From Persicaria tinctoria (Eukaryota > Streptophyta > Magnoliopsida > Caryophyllales > Polygonaceae), in assembly GCA_037127255.1 (NCBI GenBank), contig JBANSL010000008.1, forward strand, positions 6,348,896-6,412,895: a DNA stretch of 64,000 nucleotides, given 5' to 3'. A program made the position numbers and the translations under genes. Positions 34,331 to 46,439 of this stretch are shown one piece after another; the stretch's first letter is position 1, and every line of letters starts with the position of its first letter. The notes below the pieces were generated by a model, which saw only the letters and a list, made by a program, of their open reading frames with translations, did no database searches and was not told the origin of the DNA.

Positions 34331-37198
34331 ACCATTTTGAAAGCTTGCCAGATTTTCAGGCGAATTGACCCAGCTTGCCCAGAACTCGCATGAGGATGGG
34401 AACTTGTCCTGTGGTTTTAGCAACAAGGCCCTCCGAGAGTGACTAAAATGCGGGCCGAGGTTGCAAGAATTTTCGTCAAAATCAAAGAAGCGCTCTTCCT
34501 TTGCCCGCTGAATCACAAAAGTGTGTACAAGAGGGTCCATGTAATAATTTCCTGATTCTCGACCTTTCCTTATCACGACCTCAATGAAATTCTTGTCTAC
34601 TAGGACGTTGAGAACTTGTTTCCCAATTTCCTCAATCGATTTCGACTTGTTCACTTCATCTCTTCCTGCACTAGTCTCTGACTCTGTACTTTGATGATGA
34701 GGAACATTAATAAATCCTTCTCCGACCCACCAGTAGATTAGCATCTTCTTGCTGATGACGAGGAAGCTTTTTTTGATGCCACATAATGTGTTGTTGTTGT
34801 TGTTGTTGTTGTCATCTTCACCAACGGGGAAAATTGAAAAGCACAATAAGCATTGCTTTTGGATGTCAGATAAAGAGTTGTAGGAAGTGAGAAGGTCAGT
34901 CATTACCCCCGACAAATCTTTACTAACACCAATACTTTCCTTGTTACTGATAAAGAGCGATGATTTCGTCTTCTTTTTTTTGGTAATTTGCAAGGCCTCT
35001 GAGTCGTTTTGATCCTTGGGAGGAACTAGGAGTTTCAACTTGACAACCACCCGCCTTAGTTGCTTCAAATCTGCCTGCGTTGACAGATCAGCTGCAGCAG
35101 CATCCACGAGTTGTTGTAAGAGCTCCTCCCCACTCTTCCAATGATGGGAGTTCTTAAGCCCCTCAATATTTGCCTGTATATACATCAAATCTCTATCCAA
35201 CATTTCAACCTGCATCTTGACAGCTTGATCATCAGTATGGATCGTTGTCATGGCGGAGTTTAATTTCTTTTGGATGTATGAAATGAGAGCATCTGATTGA
35301 ACGGCCACATCAACAAAATCGTCAATCTCCGATGGTTGATGGAATTTTGCGTCATAAACGACATGAATTTCGGCAGCCTTAGCCTTAGGTTCTCCCAGGA
35401 TACTGTCACAATCTGCTACAGTAGTGCCATAAACCTCCAATAACTCCTGGATGCCGGATCGATTTGTCAATACTAGCCTTCGGAGATACTGAGGAAGATG
35501 TTGGGTTGCAAATTCTAGTTGGCGACTCTCGATTGAAGAATCATTGGGTAAAGAAAGATCCAGAGTTTTCAAACAGCGAAGATGACTCAAATCAGGCACT
35601 ACTTTCAACTGTGGACAATCTGCCAATAGGAGCTTTTCGAGGCTATTAAAATAAGGCATGTCTGGTATTTTTTCCACAGAGGAGCGTGAGAGATTGAGAA
35701 TCTCAAGATGATAAAGAGACTGCAAGAAATCTAAGTTGAAGTCTTCCCTGGAACGAATCTGGAGACCCGAGAGGTCAAGTTCCTTCAACCTTGTGTTAGC
35801 ATTCAAATTAGGCACAGCTTTCAGGTGCTCACAATCTGCCAGCAAAAGCTTTTTGAGGCTTACAAACTTAGACATGTCCGGTAGCTTTTCCACAGAGGAA
35901 TTTGAGAGATTGAGAATCTCAACAGATTCGGAGAAATTGGGCACAACTTTCAACTGTGCACAATTTGCCAATAAGAGCTTTTCGAGGCTTACAAGTTTAC
36001 TAAGGTCTGGTAGTTTCTCCACAGAGGAGCCTGAGAGATTCAGAATTTCAAGTTTCTCAAGGGACTGCAAGAAATCTAACTTCAGCTCATGTGAGGAGCT
36101 ATCCTTAATGCTTGTGAGGTCAAGGTGTAACAACCGGCTCGACAGAGATGCCGCCATTGCTTCAAGGGAATCTATCTCTACACCTCTTAGTGAGAGTTTT
36201 CCAAGACTAGCAAGACAAATCAAGGATGGAAGATTCTTGACTTTAGTCCAAGAGAGATCGAGGTCCTCAAGGCCTGACATTTGATTGAATAGACCCTCAT
36301 GGAAATTCGTAAAACTAGTACAACCGGACAAATTGAGATGCTTCAAACTCGGGACGTTCATGAACGGAGACAAATTAAGGAGGTTTTCACATCCGGAGAG
36401 ATCAAGCACTTGAAGGTTGTCTAGTTTATTCAAAATAACTAGATTTTTGAGGTTGCTTGAACCTCTTAGGAATAAATGAGTGAGGTTGGGAGTTGATAAT
36501 TCCCGAAGCTTGTAACTCATAGGAGTATAAGAAAGATCAAGCATTTGAAGGTGTGGAAACCTGATATCAACAAGGAAGAAAGGCAGTTGCAAAATATTGC
36601 AGTGAGAGAGATCCAACACGACGAGTCTTGTCAAACCATCAATGGATGGGAGGGAACGCAGCTTACAACACCCTCTCACAATAAGCCACCGAAGTTGTCT
36701 AAGCTTGCGGAAAAGATTATGGGGCAACATTTCAAGGTCCGGAAGATGAGAGAGATTGAGGCTTTTAAGATTGGTGAGCTCCGAAATGATTCCTATATCA
36801 ATATGGGAACAAGGAGAGCTAGAGATTTCAACAACAGTAAGGGAGTTGAAGTGATGTGTGGAATATTGGGATAAAATGCCATAATCTGGTGGGGAATGGG
36901 GGAAAATACTGTAGTAGCTTCGGGATGACAGAAACTCCACATCTTTTGCTGCTGCTGCTGCTGCTGATGATGATGATACAATATCACGATAACGGTAATG
37001 TCCATGAATAATATCCATCCCTTTCTCGTGAGCTTCATCAAAGTCAGTTGCAGGTCCGAGATATCCCGCCATCATCAAGTAGGCTATTAGTGGCTCCCAA
37101 GGGATGGAAGTGGAAGGGTATCTATGGAGGAAGTGGTGGGAGTGCTTAACACAGTTAGCCATGTTGACTTCACTGCCCAACGACATGCCGTAAGGCAT
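34310..37198 (-). CDS. Truncated paralogue of the NLR-like fusion gene
   Basis: An open frame of 962 codons from the first in-frame ATG (37198), homologous to residues ~30-1095 of the 6222-10652 protein. It has winged helix 1 (LIAYLMMAGYLGP), the first LRR block, the helical linker and winged helix 2 (KKMLIYWWVGEGFI). Homology stops at ~34334 within ENLASF; the frame then reads ten unrelated residues (NGILWVYV at the end) to a stop, so the second LRR block is lost. The frame also extends upstream of 37198, but only through a TTG; the ATG used by the other copy is deleted. One LRR module has lost about 26 residues, and Asn and Ala codon runs are expanded. It could be a pseudogene or an expressed short decoy. 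Confidence 0.75.
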   Translation of the reverse strand: MPYGMSLGSEVNMANCVKHSHHFLHRYPSTSIPWEPLIAYLMMAGYLGPATDFDEAHEKGMDIIHGHYRYRDIVSSSSAAAAAAKDVEFLSSRSYYSIFPHSPPDYGILSQYSTHHFNSLTVVEISSSPCSHIDIGIISELTNLKSLNLSHLPDLEMLPHNLFRKLRQLRWLIVRGCCKLRSLPSIDGLTRLVVLDLSHCNILQLPFFLVDIRFPHLQMLDLSYTPMSYKLRELSTPNLTHLFLRGSSNLKNLVILNKLDNLQVLDLSGCENLLNLSPFMNVPSLKHLNLSGCTSFTNFHEGLFNQMSGLEDLDLSWTKVKNLPSLICLASLGKLSLRGVEIDSLEAMAASLSSRLLHLDLTSIKDSSSHELKLDFLQSLEKLEILNLSGSSVEKLPDLSKLVSLEKLLLANCAQLKVVPNFSESVEILNLSNSSVEKLPDMSKFVSLKKLLLADCEHLKAVPNLNANTRLKELDLSGLQIRSREDFNLDFLQSLYHLEILNLSRSSVEKIPDMPYFNSLEKLLLADCPQLKVVPDLSHLRCLKTLDLSLPNDSSIESRQLEFATQHLPQYLRRLVLTNRSGIQELLEVYGTTVADCDSILGEPKAKAAEIHVVYDAKFHQPSEIDDFVDVAVQSDALISYIQKKLNSAMTTIHTDDQAVKMQVEMLDRDLMYIQANIEGLKNSHHWKSGEELLQQLVDAAAADLSTQADLKQLRRVVVKLKLLVPPKDQNDSEALQITKKKKTKSSLFISNKESIGVSKDLSGVMTDLLTSYNSLSDIQKQCLLCFSIFPVGEDDNNNNNNNTLCGIKKSFLVISKKMLIYWWVGEGFINVPHHQSTESETSAGRDEVNKSKSIEEIGKQVLNVLVDKNFIEVVIRKGRESGNYYMDPLVHTFVIQRAKEERFFDFDENSCNLGPHFSHSRRALLLKPQDKFPSSCEFWASWVNSPENLASFQNGILWVYV
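35600..36040 (-). repeat. LRR module duplications in the truncated paralogue
   Basis: Three SSVEK(L/I)PDx modules as in the longer gene, but the spacer between the first two is shortened to about 5 residues (NFSES), showing independent change. Confidence 0.65.
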
Positions 37199-37244
37199 TT
37201 GTCTCGGTAATAGTTGTTCATCTCCTGACTTCTTCTCATTCCCT

Positions 37245-38130
37245 TTTTTTTCCAATTAAGCGTGTCATAAGCGGATACCACCTCAAAAATAATACTACCG
37301 CTAGAAAAAGCAAACTAATATCCAAACTATTTCATTACAAAAACAAAAATGAAACAATATGAAATTTAGATACCAGGCATCCAAAATCATATATAAAAAA
37401 AACTATCAACTCGTAAGTTGTTTGAGACTCGTAAGTTGATCGAAGTTGAGATTTATATCCAAAACTATTTCATTCCAAGTATCAATTTTAAAGTGAAGAA
37501 AGACAGGAGAATTAGAAATACCTGTAAGTTAAAAAAACCCGAAGATTTTAACTTCACCAAAGGAGCAATCAGTAGATGAAGATGGAGAGTTGTTTGGGAT
37601 GTGTAAGTTGAAGAAGTTGAGATTTGAGAAACAAATTTTTCTTTTGATGAGCGATTTGAAAGAATTTGAATCTATATATAAGCTCGGCTATCGCAAATTT
37701 CATTTTATTCCAAAATTTCACTTTATTCTTTTTTTGGCTCCAAAAGTAAAAGAATATCGAAATGACTTGATTCACACTTCAATATATTGATTATTTTATT
37801 TGTAAATTAAAAAAATAAAAGATCGATTACTATAATTCATATCAAGATCGATTGCAAAGCTACGTTTAATGACGAAATAGGTCACACGAAAGGTATTTAA
37901 ATATCTATATTGTATAATCATTTAAATGACAAATATTGCAAAAATTGCCCTCAAAGTTGTCCAAATAGTTTGATTTGCCATAAAAATAAATGAAATTTTT
38001 TTATTGTATCCATTTGCACAAGTTAAAAACAGGCATATTCTTTACTTAAACCCTTTGCAATTTCATTGGAAAGTTCTTTGCTTCTTTAGAGATGGAGTCA
38101 AGCTATTATACCTTTCCCTTTATGCCTTTC
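37245..38130. repeat. Duplicated 5' flank of the truncated LRR gene
   Basis: Matches 12041-14100 minus three insertions, as described there. Contains no coding exon that I could find. Confidence 0.8.
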
Positions 38131-38646
38131 GATTGATACATTGTGTGGTATTCCGAACTCTTATCTTTTTCAAAAATGAAAAAAATAAAATAAAAAATGC
38201 TGGTATACCTTGACATTACACAAGTTAGAATAACTAATTTTCAAATTAAGAACACATTTTCATCCAATAGATTGATATACATCTATCCAGTATCTACTAC
38301 TGGTTTGATAAGCATTTTTATCTAAAAACAGTTAGAATAACTAATGTTCAGATTACTTTATACAATCTCATTCTATATTCGATGCTGATAATTACCTTGT
38401 TATCCGAAGGAGCCACTGAAAATCTACTAATATCATTGCCAAGAAAACAGAGCCACATATCTTTGCCAATGTTGAACAAAGCTGCAGAATCAGATATTCA
38501 GATCAATGAAAGATCCAAAACATGACAATAACATAAATATTATATCTCATGGAAGACAGCTTCTCTAGATTGATACTCAAAAGGGGGAAACCTGGTAGAT
38601 TCAGGTTGTTTGGATCTGTCGAACCGTAAAAATGTGCGGGGAAACC
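38131..38646 (-). other. eIF3B 3' flank, possibly with a spliced 3' UTR
   Basis: On the minus strand an AG acceptor at 38482-38483 (ctgcag) and a donor at ~38395 (AAG/GTAATT) delimit an open stretch (LFNIGKDMWLCFLGNDISRF). It may be a 3' UTR exon or chance. Confidence 0.3.
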
Positions 38647-41600
38647 TCAGTTCTGCTCGTCCTCCACAACTTCCTCTGAGACTTCCAACAGCTCCTCGAC
38701 TTCAACCTCTTTAGCCTCGTACTCTTCTTCTTCGTCATCACTGGCCTCCCCATCTCTAAGCTTTTGTCTCTCCAGCTTCTCTTCTTCGTGCATCTGCTTC
38801 CACTCGGACACCCACCTGTCCCACTCATCCTTCAGCGCCTTGCGTTTCTCGCGGTCTTGTTCACTCAGCTGCAGAGATACATCTTGATCTTCTTCATCGA
38901 ATTTCTTGCTGTATTTCTTGAGATTCTTCTGTATTTCCTCTTCCTTCTCCGCAGGAAGGAAGGATGGCGGCCTTGGACGCCATTGGAACTGAGGAATTGC
39001 CGACAAGAGAAAAAATTATAGGTATACTATCACTAAAAAATTGCAGGAAACTGAATTACCATAAACCAACCATGTATCGATAACCCTCAACAAACTAGAT
39101 GATGAAAAAGAAGAGGGAGCCCAACTGAATATAATAATTTCATTAATGCAACTAGACTATCTTAATCTCTTGCCTTGGTGACTTTGCCTTTGCACTATAA
39201 ACAAATTTGTTGGTTGCTCTATAGCAATCAGCGTCAAAGTTTTGTACAAATGATAAGACAGCACTAGCAACATACCTGAAAGAAATGATCTTTCAGTATC
39301 CTGTATAGAAGTTTTCCATTGAAGGACCACACGTTGAATCCATTTTCCATCTCATGAACTGAAGTAACTGCAGTCACGACATACCTAAGAAAAGGGGTGG
39401 AGGGGAGAAGAAAAAAAGACATCAAGTTAATATACATGTTTCTGATGAAGTAACTCAAGTAAGCAACCACATTATTACATTATTCAGAATTATTCGCATA
39501 ACATCAATTTAAAATAATCATTTATTCCAAAGAACAATAAAAGTTAAGTCCTTTCTCAAAACTCACCTTCCAGTAGGATCCCATTCAACTTCAGTGGTCA
39601 TAAAATGCTCAGTGTTTGCCATAGTTTCAAGCTCATCAACATTATAAAATTCCAACTGTCCTTGAAAATTCTTCAACCCTGCAAGCAAGATAAACCGACC
39701 TCCAGGTGACCAGTAGAGAGCATTTGCCTGCTTGCTCTTCAGAGTGGTGAGCTTCTGAACTCTGCCATTAGACGTCTTCATTGTATAGAAACTAATATCT
39801 GGCCTAGGGTTATCACCGTGGATTACTGCAAATCTATGGCCCTTTGGCTCCCAGGCAAATGCAATAACCTTATCATTTTTATTTTCAAGCTCCAGCACTT
39901 CAATGGGTATGTCCCGCTCCCTGATACGGAAAAGTTCAAAACCCGTGTAGGTGCTCTTCTTTGTCTTGGTGTAACGGTCAACTTTAACAGCAAGGTACTC
40001 CCCACTGCTTTGCCAGTACAATTTGCAGTCATTGACGCTAAAAAGATTCTTCTGCCTCAACTCTGCCTTGCTGGGGATTTGGATGAGACTTACCTACAAC
40101 AGCCCAAATAAAATTCAGTGAGCTCTACTCTCTAATGAATAATTTAGTGACAACAACACATACCGACATGCACATGACAAAAGTGGGAAACAAACTAACC
40201 TTGGCAGGTTGGTTACCATGTTCTGGAACAAAAAGGGCTAGTATGGGATCTATAGGAGACCAGCTGAAATCTATAACATTTTCAACTTTAATAGACTTTT
40301 TATCAATAAGAGAGAAAGTCTCTGACTCATAAACAGAAATGACATTCTTGCCAATTCTAGCAAAATATTTGTCATCCCTTCCACCAGCCCATCTGCAAAG
40401 AGAATTATATTGATCACAACAAGGCTACAAAATAACTGAATAACAAAGAGAAAAATCTGAAAAGGTTATATAAGAAGATAGAAAGATTACTTGAACACGG
40501 GCCAAGAAACTCCAGTAACACCACCAGTGCCACCAACTGCAAAATCATCAGCACTTCCTTTGAAATCCCTCATTACTTTTCCAGTCCTCACGTCAAAGAT
40601 ATTGAGCACAACCCTCTAACAAAAAAAAAATCATATCAAAGATGCTTATCAATCAAAAATGAAAAGGCTAGGCCTCTAGGGATTAACTCTTCTTTTATCG
40701 AATTAACATCAATATAATACTTACATGGGTATCCCTTGGGTTGCTGGGTTCATGGCTGCTGTAGGTAACCAAATATTTTTCTCCAGGAGAGAAATCAATC
40801 ATTTTAACCTACAAGACATTCAAACAAAATCCATTTTCTCCACACGTAATTATTAAAGCAATGAAACTTAACAATATAAAAAACGGTGGCATATAGACGA
40901 ACCTGAGGATGAGCATACCGCATTATGCGGTTAAATGCAGAGGCACCTCCCCACACAGCAGCACCCTGTCGGTGAACAGTGGCCAAATATGTCCCTAGAG
41001 GTGACCACTGAACATAACTCTCCGTCCAGAACTGCTCACAGACAAAAAAAAAAAAAAGACAAGAGCAAGAGCAAGAGCAAGTTAAAGAGAATCAGCATCT
41101 AAGAGTATACTCGAGAATGTGATTCTGCAAAGCAAGTGCCTACAAATTAAATCTGTGCTGAAACAAAGTTATAGGAAGTGTTCGGAAGAGAGAACCCTTA
41201 CAGGTCTTTTGTAAACAAGATCAGGCAGCATAAGCCTAGCATCATTCCATAGAACCTCAGTGTCAGTTCCTGCACGAATAACAAATTGATCCCGAGCCTT
41301 TGCGTCCATAAGCCAACGCTGCAGGTTTTCCTAAATGACAAGAAATGATAAACAAAGTTAACATAAAAATTAGCAGGATGCTATAAGAAGGAAGAAAAAC
41401 AGGGAACATGCACTACACAGGGAAACTGAAGAGGGAGATGATTTCAAAGACTAAACAAAAACTAGTACTTAGTACACAAAATGTGACAGGGACATTTATC
41501 TTATTATTATTATTGCAGAGTTAACTAATAGATTTAGAATATGTTCTAGCAGGTAAACAGCATACACAACTCCCGCAACAAGCCAATTAGGCTGAACCTC

Positions 41601-43230
41601 AGGTGGGCAGTATACTAAGTTGCCATGCACATTTGACAAATAATAATCATAAAATATGTGGTAAGATGCTGATTCCAATTCCACCAAAATAACACAACTT
41701 TATCAATATCATTTCTATTTTTGTATAACAAAGACAAAGGGAGGCTACATATAATTATGGACTAACAGCAACAGATGCAGGGAAGGGGGGAAATTATTAA
41801 AATTACCCCTGGAGTGTATGGTTTGGTCTCTGGAGGGGCCCATTCATCTGGAACTTTCATAAACTTATCCATGTCATCAAACATATTCACTGCAAAGATA
41901 TGGGCTCTATCCAACCTATATCCATGAGTCTTCTCTTTGGCAAGCTCAGCTTCCTGTAAGCATGATTAATTAAGGCTATTGAAAAAATATCAAGAAATTC
42001 AAAACCCAGTTGCTAAGCAGTAAGCAGTAACTAATTAAATAAAAGCAAGTACAATAGTTTTTTACTAAAAAAAAAGATAAAGAATCAATTTTTGCATTGG
42101 AATTTGATCTGTATTTCCATAGCAATACATCATAACTCTGAACTCTCGAAGTGCAGACTGCAGTTACACATGAACTGTCTATTTTTCAATCAAGACATCA
42201 TCAGGCAGACCACTGGCACTTATGATCTACTTTGACCAGGTTCCATCCTCACAAAAAACATAACCCCTATCCTACGAATCTATTATCATGTGATCTATAA
42301 TTCAACAATGTTCCAAAGTGTATATCAGAATCACACATTTGTAGAACAACAATAGGGCAGTATTAAGCTGTATATTTTATAATTTTCAAAGCTTGTCAAT
42401 GGATTAAATGCTAAAATACTCTTTATAATGATATTCTTATCAATTCATTTCAGCTCCTTTAAAACCAATAGATAATTTGAAAGGGGGGAAAAGATTCCTG
42501 CCACAACTGACAAAGGAAGGAAAAACAATGCTCTATATAATTCTATAGCCATGTGGTAACCATTACAATTGACATTCAAGTTCGTGAAACATTTTGCAAG
42601 TTAAGAAAAACGTAGCAATGACAGTCCAAAAGTTATAAAGCATAACAATGTCAAACAGGATTTCGTGCCTTCTATTCATATACCGATATAAAAAATCATA
42701 TCAAAGAAAGTGAGATCAAAATCAAGCACAGACCTGTGGAGTGTTAAATTCAATAAAGGCGTAGCCCAGAGACTTCTCAGTGGCTTGGTCTTTAGGCATC
42801 CAAAGCCCATCCTCCTTAATGACACCAATCTGACTATAAATCTTCCTAACCACACCTTCCAACTTATCAAACTTCTCCTTTGGCACCTGTGGCAGATTAT
42901 CCACAACAATTATGTTCCCGAACCCTTGGTCAAATTCCAATGAGTCCTCCTCCAACAGATCGTCGTCATCGCTACACAATTCGCCACCGCAGAAACCAGA
43001 AAACCGATCTCAATCAGATCCAACCAAACCACAGACTCCATAATTGCAGCGGGAAAAAAAAAGTTTTTTTTTTTAAATAAAAATCCGAATCAATCAGAGG
43101 AAAAACTCTACCTTTTGATTCCGCAATCTTCTCCAGGCGGTAATTGAATGGAGGCAAAATCGATTTGGTTCAGATCGATGCCGAGGCGAGCGGCGCTGGC
43201 GTTGATGTCCATGGTTAATACTTCCGCCAT
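38647..43230 (-). CDS. EIF3B: Eukaryotic translation initiation factor 3 subunit B
   Basis: A complete gene with 11 coding exons on the minus strand: 43112-43230, 42734-42971, 41807-41953, 41202-41330, 40903-41031, 40725-40808, 40491-40615, 40200-40392, 39567-40093, 39276-39384, 38647-38988. All junctions are GT/AG and keep frame; the total is 713 residues, close to Arabidopsis eIF3B (~712). It begins MAEVLTMDINASAARLGIDL. An RRM lies at ~58-125 (RNP2-like IIVVDNL, RNP1-like LGYAFIEF), followed by a large WD-type beta-propeller (VQWSPLGTYLATVHRQG, VIAFAWEPKGHRFAVIHGDN) and a C-terminal helical, acidic tail (FQWRPRPPSFLPAEKEEEI; EEYEAKEVEVEELLEVSEE). Known: eIF3B is the core scaffold of eIF3, binding eIF3a/g/i and the 40S subunit in cytoplasmic initiation. 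Nothing looks broken. A MULE-like element starts ~155 bp upstream of the ATG. Confidence 0.95.
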
Positions 43231-43384
43231 GGATTGGGAGGAAATATGCAGCGAGCAGGAAGAGCGAGAAAATCCGGAGGGAGAGAGAGCGCAAAGGGTG
43301 AGAGTTTAAGACAGTGAGAGGTCTAGGGTTTTTCTATTGTTGCAGTGCAGCGGATGAAGATAGATGATAGACCTCCTTTTTTTT

Positions 43385-44120
43385 GGAAAATTATCTATAT
43401 ATACCTTCAAACTTTCTCAATTACACATATATCCTCCGAATCTTTTAAATTTGCAGAAAACCACCCCTTAAAATTGGGTGGTTTTCACTTATCGCCCCTT
43501 AAATTAGAAATTATAGAAAATCACCCTTTAAATGATTTCCGTTAACAAATCACCACCTTTCACCTCTTTCTATTAAGCCATTATTAAATATATTATATTT
43601 TAATATTTTTCAACTTGAGTTTGATTATTTTATTTATTAGAGATAACCTTTTTTTTCAATCAAAAACTTTATATTCATAGGAAGGGAGAGAGGGGATTGA
43701 CATGCCTTTTGCCTTAAAATGTTTGTAAATATAAGAGAAATGTTTAAAATACAAAGAAATACAATGTTTTTATAATTATAGATCTTTAACAAAGGTTAAC
43801 TAAAATATAATTATAGATCTTCTTGAATTTTTATCGAAGGTTAATTGTTGAAATACAATGTTTAAAATATAAGTAGATAATTTTTAACTTTATAAATATA
43901 AATTATGACATTATAATCAAACGGTAAATAGCAAAATATTTTAAAATTTTATATTTATCAGTTAAAAAAGATCCCCAGTATGCTTTTATGATCCAAATTT
44001 AAGTGTTAAAATATTAAAATATAATATATTTAATGATAGCTTGACTGAAAATAGGTGAATGTTGGTGATTTGTTGTTGGATATATACCATTTAAAGGGAG
44101 TAGGTTTTTATCATCGTTAA
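43385..44120. mobile_element. MULE-like element, family 'ACCACCC', copy 3
   Basis: Begins GGAAAATTATC and carries AAAACCACCCCTTAAAATTG and TCACCCTTTAAATGA on the left, with the degenerate inverse (accatttaaagggagtagg) on the right near 44090. The interior is AT-rich without ORFs. It is more diverged than copy 1, and no target duplication could be fixed. It sits in the eIF3B upstream region. Confidence 0.6.
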
Positions 44121-44559
44121 AAATGGTGCATGAATAGTAAAAAATATTTAAAAAAAAAGAAATGAATGATGTATTTTTTTAGATGATTGATGTAGTTTTA
44201 TAATATTATGTTAACATATTTTCTTGTATAAGACATCATATACACGAACTAGTTGTTAATAAGACGGGCTTGTGTTTTCACTGTGTTTATAACCATTAAG
44301 ATCTCAGGGTCAACCCTAATAGGGCGACAAGATAGATAAATTTTAAAAATTTGTGAATCATTTTTTTTTATAGGGAGGCCTTTTTTTCCTATCAGGAAGG
44401 GTGAGTATGAAGTGGGAGTAGAAATTGAAGCGCTAAGAGCGTTCACATATGGTTATATCGAGGATACAGCAGCAGCAGCAACAACAAAGTATGAAGTGGG
44501 AGTAGAAATTGCAGGATTGTATTTTGAGGGCTTCTGGAGTGTCTGGTGATGGGCCTGCT
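44121..44559. other. Spacer, nothing recognised
   Basis: Contains a short (CAG)n/(CAA)n run at 44468-44488 and a duplicated tatgaagtgggagtagaaattg (44405 and 44489). Confidence 0.4.
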
Positions 44560-45470
44560 TTCGGATCAACGACTTCTAGGTGAAGTAATGTCATTGGTAA
44601 TAAGGATGTCTTGGACATATGTGTGTTACAACCAACCCCCTTCCTCCTAATAAAGAAATCGGTTAGTTGTTATTACAAAAATGTTGACAAGCACCTCAAG
44701 ACGGAGTTTGCTCTTACTGAAAGGCAATAACCTCTAATTGCAAATTTGAAGCTCCCTATGGCTCAACAACGGCTAAAGGTTGCACTATACCTGGTATTGG
44801 TCAGGTTATGAACCTCGTCATCTTTCGGTCTATCATTAAGTATCGTCTTAGAACTGAGTTGTTCCAGGTTGGAGCCAAATGTCCTACTTGTGAGAAAGGC
44901 ATTTTGGATTCGCGGGGAGATCATGCTCGTTCTTGTGTTCAAATCGATGTTAAACACCGCCATAATAAAGTGTGTGATGCTTTGTATGACGAGTACTTGA
45001 AGGCCGGGATTTCTGTGCGTAAAGATGCGTCTACTGACATGATTGATGACAAAGGAGGTGGGTTTCGTTCGGCTGATATTCTATTCTACAACTAGTTCAG
45101 GGCAAAGACGCTTGTGTTGACATTACGTGTACTTCTATCATCAGCAATTCTGATCTTTCAGGTTTCATCCTATGTAAGGCGGTCAAGGTGGCTGCTAAAA
45201 ACAAAAGGAAAAAAGTATGAGAAGGTTTGTGAAGACAAAGGATGTTACTTTCTATCGTTTTCCTTTTCTACTATTGGTGACTTAGGAGATGAGGTCATGA
45301 GACTTCTCAATTGAATGTGTGGGATTGCTAGAAAGCTACCTAGGTATAATAGTGAATTAGTGATACTTGTCATGTTTTTGACTAAAGTTGCCTTTAGCAT
45401 TCAGAAGGGTTGCGGAGCTCAACTTGTTAGTCGACTTCATCCAATTTTATGTAATAACTAGTTGACATTA
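44560..45470 (+). pseudogene. Retroelement C-terminal domain remnant A (zinc motif + putative restriction-like endonuclease)
   Basis: Plus-strand frames with several frameshifts and stops. Recognisable segments: FRSIIKYRLRTELF, a C-x2-C-x10-H-x3-C zinc motif (CPTCEKGILDSRGDHARSC), KHRHNKVCDALYDEYLKAGI, RSADILFYN, and near 45400 an AF-IQKGCGAQLVSRL end. Plant proteins annotated as reverse-transcriptase-domain proteins share this tail. A zinc motif followed by a (R/S)xAD...VDIT stretch recalls the restriction-like endonuclease end of R2-type LINEs; that assignment is inference. The copy ends at a (TAA)n tract, as some LINEs do. Confidence 0.65.
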
Positions 45471-45472
45471 TG

Positions 45473-45476
<4 letters not shown>

Positions 45477-45520
<44 letters not shown>

Positions 45521-45522
45521 TT
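45477..45522. repeat. (TAA)n microsatellite at the retroelement end
   Basis: About 15 TAA units directly after remnant A; a simple-repeat tail is common for some LINE clades. Confidence 0.9.
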
Positions 45523-45535
45523 CTTGCAGATACAT

Positions 45536-46335
45536 TACGGTATGCTTTTCTCGCTTCGAGGCTCCAGTCCTGCGGTTTGTAGGATCGCATTTTGAGGAGT
45601 GCTGGAGTGACTTGTGATGGGACCTCTTTCGAATTAGCGGTCTCGAGTTGGGTTAGTGCCATCGATAAGGATGACTTGGACATGTGTGTATTACAACCAA
45701 CCTCCTGCCTAATGAAAAAAATGGCTAGCTGCTACTACAAAAATTTGGACAAGCACCTTAAGGTGGGCTTTGCTCTTAGTAGGAGGGAAGAAGCTCTTAT
45801 TGCGAATCTGAAGCTCCCGATGGCCTAATAGTGGTTGAAGGCTGCTCCTATTCTCGGTCTTGGTCAGGTTATGAACCCCGTCACCTTTCGCTCGGTTATT
45901 AAATACCGTATGGGAATTGAGTTGTTTAGTGCGAGTTCCAAATGCCCTGCTTGTGAGAAAGGCATTTTGGATGCGTGGGGGGATCACACACTTGCTTGTG
46001 CCGCTGATATTAGTGTTAAGCATCGACATAATGTTGTGTGTGATGCTTTGTTCTATGAGTGCTAGCTTGAAGGTCGGAATCTCTGTTCGTAAAGAGGCGT
46101 CTACCGATATGGTTAATGACAAGGGAGGGGAGCTCCGACCAGCCGATATTTTGTTCTACAACTGGTTCCAAGGCAAGGACACTTGTGTGGACATTACACG
46201 AACTTCTATCTTCAGTTCGGCTGGTCTTTCAAGTTTCATTCCGGGTAAAGCGGTTAGAGTGGCTGCTGATAACAAGAGGAAAAAGTACGAGGATATTTGC
46301 AGGGCCAAAGGTTATCACTTTTTGTCGTTCACAAC
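45536..46335 (+). pseudogene. Retroelement C-terminal domain remnant B
   Basis: A second, better-preserved copy of the same tail in direct orientation. It reads ILGLGQVMNPVTFRSVIKYR, then CPACEKGILDAWGDHTLAC, KHRHNVVCDALF, a frameshift near 46065, then GISVRKEASTDMVNDKGG, RPADILFYNWFQGKDTCVDI and FIPGKAVRVAADNKRKKYED. A stop in the upstream part (45826) and the frameshift disable it. It ends at an (AAC)n stretch at 46328 without the GAQLVSRL end. Confidence 0.7.
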
Positions 46336-46439
46336 AACAACAACAACATCAATTTGTCCAACAGACACTTTTTTTTGTCTAAATTGGTGAATTATCCAAC
46401 TTTTTAGACAAATTGAAAAATTGTCCATATATAACCCTA

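Noticed and set aside
37199..37255. Longer N-terminus for the truncated LRR paralogue starting at 37255
   Set aside because: The codon there is TTG, not ATG; the first in-frame ATG is at 37198.
38396..38481. Possible extra coding exon downstream of eIF3B
   Set aside because: The open frame is only 28 codons; eIF3B already ends naturally at 38647, at the length expected for the family. Kept only as a possible 3' UTR exon.
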